In this document: positions 61,959 to 64,000 of the stretch, piece after piece
Layout of the letters: the number at the start of each line of letters is the position of its first letter
How positions within the stretch are numbered: position 1 is the stretch's first letter
Origin: an uncultured Lachnobacterium sp.
GTDB lineage: Bacteria; Bacillota; Clostridia; Lachnospirales; Lachnospiraceae
Direction: 5' to 3'
DNA length: 64,000 nucleotides
NCBI GenBank assembly: GCA_900543445.1
Contig: UQRC01000008.1
Span: 1 to 64,000, forward strand
The notes under the pieces: generated by a model
What the model saw: only the letters and a program-made list of their open reading frames with translations
Database searches by the model: none
What the model was told of the DNA's origin: nothing
Made by a program: the position numbers and the translations under genes

Positions 61959-63275
61959 ATGGAAAACAAAAAAAGAGTGCCGCTTATGAATAAAGTGGCA
62001 TATGGAATTGGAACCGGTGGTGGATGTATCTTCAATCAGATCGCAGCCGCGTTTCTTTTGAATTATTACACGGACACGGCTTTGATCGGAGCAGGAGCCA
62101 TTGCAACAATGTTTCTGGTCTGCCGTATTTTTGACGGTGTGACGGATCTGGTTATGGGTGGAATCGTTGATAAGACGTCAAGCAGACTTGGCAAAGCAAG
62201 ACCGTGGCTGATCGCATCAGCACCACTCACATTGCTTGGAATTATTCTTCTTATGAATGTTCCACTTGGATGGAGCGAAGGTGGCAAACTGGCATATGCA
62301 TACATAACTTATATTTTTATGAGTTGTATCGTATACACCATTTATGGTATCTCAAACACCGCTTTGCTGCCACTGATGACGCGTGACAAAAATGATTCGA
62401 CGATGCTTGCAACATTTTCTGCTTTGGGAAATAACATCATCGGTCTGATCGCAGGATCTGCAATCACTCCACTTGTTCTGCATTGTGGATGGAAAGTTTC
62501 AAGTATCATTTTTGGTGTAGTTGCCTGCATTTTAATTCTGTTTTCTGGTCTTTTGAATAAAGAGATGGAAAACGAGGAGGAGGCTAAGGAGAGAGCAAGC
62601 GTTCCAATGAGCCAGCAGCTTCCTGCAACATTGAAGAATAAGTATTTCTGGCTTCTGCTGTTACTCGGTGCAGTTTCAATGCTTATGAATGCAAACGCGA
62701 TCGGCGCACAGATTTTCTATTGTAACATGGTACTTGGAAATCCGATGTTTATGTCGGTTCTGATGACTGCTGGACAGCTCCCGGGTATTCTAATTCTGTT
62801 CCTTATGCCCGCAATCTCAAAGAAATGGGATAAGAAAACATTCTTGTTACTTGGAGCCGTGTTGATCGTAGTGGGATTTGCAATCACTGGATTTGCTGGG
62901 GATAATACAACTATGATCATTGTGGGAACGGTAATCCGTTCACTTGGCGTCGGACCGATTCTCTCAGCAGTCTTTGCACTCGTGCCGGACGTTGTAGAGT
63001 ATGGAAACTGGAAATTCGGCATTCGTTCCGAGGGATTGATCTCATCCGCTCAGTCTATTGGATCCAAGATCGGTATCGGTATCGGAAGTGCTCTCACAGG
63101 TTGGATTCTTTCAGCAGTTGGTTATAAGCCTAATATAGAGCCGACAGCAAAGATTATTAGTGCTGTTAAATTTGATTACACATGGATGGGAGCCATCCTT
63201 GGTGTTGTAATTCTTGTGATTGTTCTGTTATTGGATGTAGAAAAATATGCAGATCAATATAATAAAAATGCATAA
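61959..63275 (+). CDS. GPH-type (glycoside-pentoside-hexuronide) symporter
   Basis: This 438-residue membrane protein has twelve membrane segments. The N-terminal KVAYGIGTGGGCIFNQIAAA, the following FLLNYYTDT and the loop FDGVTDLVMGGIVDKT with GKARPWLIASAP are the marks of the GPH family, which imports glycosides with Na+ or H+. AGGGAGG lies before ATG. It is divergent from the LysR gene and 28 nt before the tannase-like gene, so it may bring in a phenolic glycoside or galloyl sugar; the substrate is inferred from context only. Confidence 0.92.
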   Translation: MENKKRVPLMNKVAYGIGTGGGCIFNQIAAAFLLNYYTDTALIGAGAIATMFLVCRIFDGVTDLVMGGIVDKTSSRLGKARPWLIASAPLTLLGIILLMNVPLGWSEGGKLAYAYITYIFMSCIVYTIYGISNTALLPLMTRDKNDSTMLATFSALGNNIIGLIAGSAITPLVLHCGWKVSSIIFGVVACILILFSGLLNKEMENEEEAKERASVPMSQQLPATLKNKYFWLLLLLGAVSMLMNANAIGAQIFYCNMVLGNPMFMSVLMTAGQLPGILILFLMPAISKKWDKKTFLLLGAVLIVVGFAITGFAGDNTTMIIVGTVIRSLGVGPILSAVFALVPDVVEYGNWKFGIRSEGLISSAQSIGSKIGIGIGSALTGWILSAVGYKPNIEPTAKIISAVKFDYTWMGAILGVVILVIVLLLDVEKYADQYNKNA

Positions 63276-63303
63276 AACAAGGTAATGAAAAAGAGGTAGT
63301 AAT

Positions 63304-64000
63304 ATGTACGATTTAACATTTGACCCGGAAAAATATGAGGTAAAAACATGTGAATTTGGAGAGCGCAAGGTTACATACCGCGCGTTTGAACACATCGTTT
63401 ATTGTGCAAATCCAGTGAGCAAGGTGCAGACATTAAATATCTATGTGCCGGAGTGCTATTATGAAGGCGGAGAAATCAATGGATATTCGCTTCACACAGC
63501 ACCGATTTTTGCGCCGAATACTGTTGGCGGATATATGGAAGGCCCGGCGATGGAAGTTGGAATTGACAAATTTAACCACAAGCCAAATTCCGCATTTGAA
63601 GCTTTGCTCCACGGATATGTTGTGATGTGTGCGGGCATCAGAGGTCGCAACACTGGTATGAAGTCAAAGGAATTTTTCGTTGGTGGTGCAGGTGATGAGA
63701 CTGCATCGCAGGAGGAAAAGCTTACCGGCCGCGCACCGGCGATCATTGTGGATATGAAGGCCGCGATCCGCTACATGCGTCACAATGCCAGAAAAGTTCC
63801 GGGCGATGTAGAAAAAATCGTGACAAACGGTACATCTGCCGGAGGAGCACTGTCTGCGTTGGCCGGAGCAACCGGAAATGCGAAGGATTACGAACCGTAC
63901 TTGAACGAGATCGGTGCAGCGGACGAACGCGACGATATCTTTGCCGCAAACTGTTATTGCCCGATTCATAACTTAGAGCACGCGGATGCTGCATATGAAT
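63304..64000 (+). CDS. Tannase-like esterase (subtype B), cut by window end
   Basis: The first 232 codons of an alpha/beta-hydrolase are present. The nucleophile elbow [15 protein letters not shown] holds Ser178, and the segments [31 protein letters not shown] and [15 protein letters not shown] agree closely with what I know of the Lactobacillus plantarum tannase. Tannases split gallate from gallotannins and galloyl esters. There is no signal peptide, so it acts in the cytoplasm, in line with the transporter gene 28 nt upstream. The start has AAAGAGGTAG upstream. The Asp and His of the triad are expected beyond the window. Confidence 0.85.
   Translation, partial: MYDLTFDPEKYEVKTCEFGERKVTYRAFEHIVYCANPVSKVQTLNIYVPECYYEGGEINGYSLHTAPIFAPNTVGGYMEGPAMEVGIDKFNHKPNSAFEALLHGYVVMCAGIRGRNTGMKSKEFFVGGAGDETASQEEKLTGRAPAIIVDMKAAIRYMRHNARKVPGDVEKIVTNGTSAGGALSALAGATGNAKDYEPYLNEIGAADERDDIFAANCYCPIHNLEHADAAYE

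Overview
The window looks like a piece of chromosome from a spore-forming, anaerobic Firmicute of the Lachnospiraceae type (Clostridia). The reasons are the low-to-middle GC content and strong AGGAGG-type ribosome binding sites, an alpha/beta-type small acid-soluble spore protein, SpoIIR and a GerA-type germination operon, the SCIFF peptide with its radical SAM maturase, a fused SecDF, a HrcA/CIRCE heat-shock operator, and a 23S rRNA with tRNA-Ile and tRNA-Ala. The genus cannot be fixed from the sequence alone. Nothing looks like a prophage, a plasmid or an intact insertion sequence.

Layout. 1-1300: the 5' part of a 23S rRNA gene, tRNA-Ala and tRNA-Ile on the minus strand, with their own promoter and no 16S gene, divergent from tRNA-Leu. 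1415-5681: MATE exporter, a small unknown gene, an M3 oligoendopeptidase and a small membrane protein. 5760-12929: a complete oligopeptide importer oppABCDF with an unusually enlarged OppA and OppC. 12932-15821: four small conserved unknown genes (DUF2007-like, coiled coil, membrane-anchored, DUF1653). 15876-17729: CYTH, SCP2, DJ-1 and SASP genes. 17880-21661: a heterodimeric ABC exporter preceded by a palindrome, a 24-codon leader ORF and a terminator. 21747-28308: an HPr-like gene divergent from a ribose/arabinose-type sugar ABC importer and its AraR-like regulator. 28580-35672: the protein quality-control block tig-clpP-clpX-lon and ysxC, with a 560-bp imperfect palindrome inserted between lon and ysxC. 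35724-39711: zinc/manganese ABC importer and an amino acid:sodium symporter. 39819-41429: ispE and a GntR regulator. 41562-46122: gerA-gerB-shortened gerC, a 52-bp tandem repeat array, then spoIIR. 46161-48943: DUF1934, CIRCE-controlled Hsp20, a DnaJ-like protein and a small membrane protein. 49056-57857: exported trigger-factor-like lipoprotein, asnS, TIGR04086-like membrane protein, scfA-scfB, secDF, pncB. 57859-58360: DUF1294 gene and a GGDEF remnant. 58491-64000: UbiD-UbiX-LpdD type decarboxylase operon, a LysR regulator, a GPH-type transporter and a tannase-like esterase cut by the window end, together resembling a tannin/gallate degradation locus.

The strongest unexplained structure is the giant imperfect palindrome at about 34322-34885. 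Other points of interest are the 52-bp tandem hairpin array after the shortened gerC, the leader-ORF attenuator candidate before the ABC exporter, the 23S operon without a 16S gene, and the tannin/gallate locus. All promoter, operator and terminator calls are pattern readings by eye and carry matching uncertainty.
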